From Bryobacteraceae bacterium (GTDB lineage: Bacteria; Acidobacteriota; Terriglobia; Bryobacterales; Bryobacteraceae): DNA of 35,058 nucleotides. A program made the translations under genes and the position numbers. The stretch spans positions 1 through 35,058 of the forward strand of contig JACZJQ010000106.1 of assembly GCA_014860455.1 (NCBI GenBank), written 5' to 3'. The number at the start of each line of letters is the position of its first letter. The first letter of the stretch is position 1. The notes beneath the pieces were generated by a model. It worked only from the letters and a program-made list of their open reading frames with translations. It was not told the DNA's origin and did no database searches. Below, in pieces: positions 35,000-35,058 of the stretch.

Positions 35000-35058
35000 C
35001 CGCGGAAACGGCCCCCGCCGCACCCGAGGTGAAAGCCTCCGAACCCGCCGCCGCGCCG
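34966..35058 (+). CDS. Start of an unidentified gene overlapping the engB 3' end (continues beyond right edge)
   Basis: An open frame from TTG 34966 reads MANDHENDIKVTAETAPAAP and stays open to the window end in a Pro/Ala/Glu-rich stretch. AGGAG at 34951-34955 lies 10 nt before the TTG, which supports this start; a GTG at 34996 overlapping the engB stop (GTGA) is the alternative. It overlaps engB by 34 nt in another frame, so translational coupling is likely. Only 31 codons are visible and no family can be named. Confidence 0.55.
   Translation, partial: MANDHENDIKVTAETAPAAPEVKASEPAAAP

Overview
The window looks like a piece of a high-GC acidobacterial chromosome, probably of the Solibacter/Bryobacter type. 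I infer this from the pair of very large Oar-like TonB-dependent receptors with N-terminal carboxypeptidase-regulatory domains, the frequent GTG and TTG starts, and the general gene content. No rRNA, tRNA or marker gene fixes the genus, so the assignment is inference.

Region by region. 1-1140 is accessory: the left end of an IS200/IS605 element (tnpA start plus subterminal hairpin) enters from the left edge, followed by a hypothetical gene and a 101-bp remnant of a receptor 3' end. 1141-2085 encodes an OmpA-like-domain protein with no signal peptide. 2127-9525 holds two tandem Oar-like receptors on the minus strand. 9634-13461 carries a lytic transglycosylase, a secreted DinB-like protein, an HD-GYP response regulator with a partly degenerate receiver, a toast-rack lipoprotein and a DUF192 protein. 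13465-15948 is glnD (minus), divergent from a CPA2-type cation/proton antiporter (16194-17435). 17476-19274 is a sorbosone/glucose dehydrogenase-like gene overlapping a heptahaem cytochrome c, closed by a clear hairpin. 19406-24605 is a tight four-gene module: LolD/YbbA-type ATPase, 10-TM double-FtsX permease, LolA-like periplasmic protein and an outer-membrane beta-barrel. 24615-27106 (minus) is a complete AmmeMemoRadiSam pair in which the Memo and AMMECR1 parts are fused. 27219-28753 has a PhnB-like VOC protein and GAPDH. 28856-30307 is a membrane-anchored, low-complexity acidic protein. 30453-34999 is the clpX-lon-engB proteostasis/ribosome-assembly cluster, and a further gene starts inside the engB 3' end and runs off the right edge.

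The best candidate for a little-described system is the 19406-24605 module. All four parts needed for an envelope-spanning lipid or lipoprotein route are encoded in order with overlapping or abutting reading frames: cytoplasmic ATPase, inner-membrane extractor, periplasmic LolA-fold carrier and outer-membrane barrel. The dehydrogenase-cytochrome pair just upstream is a second unit worth attention, as a predicted periplasmic substrate-oxidation/electron-transfer couple. The AmmeMemoRadiSam pair is a known but functionally enigmatic system.
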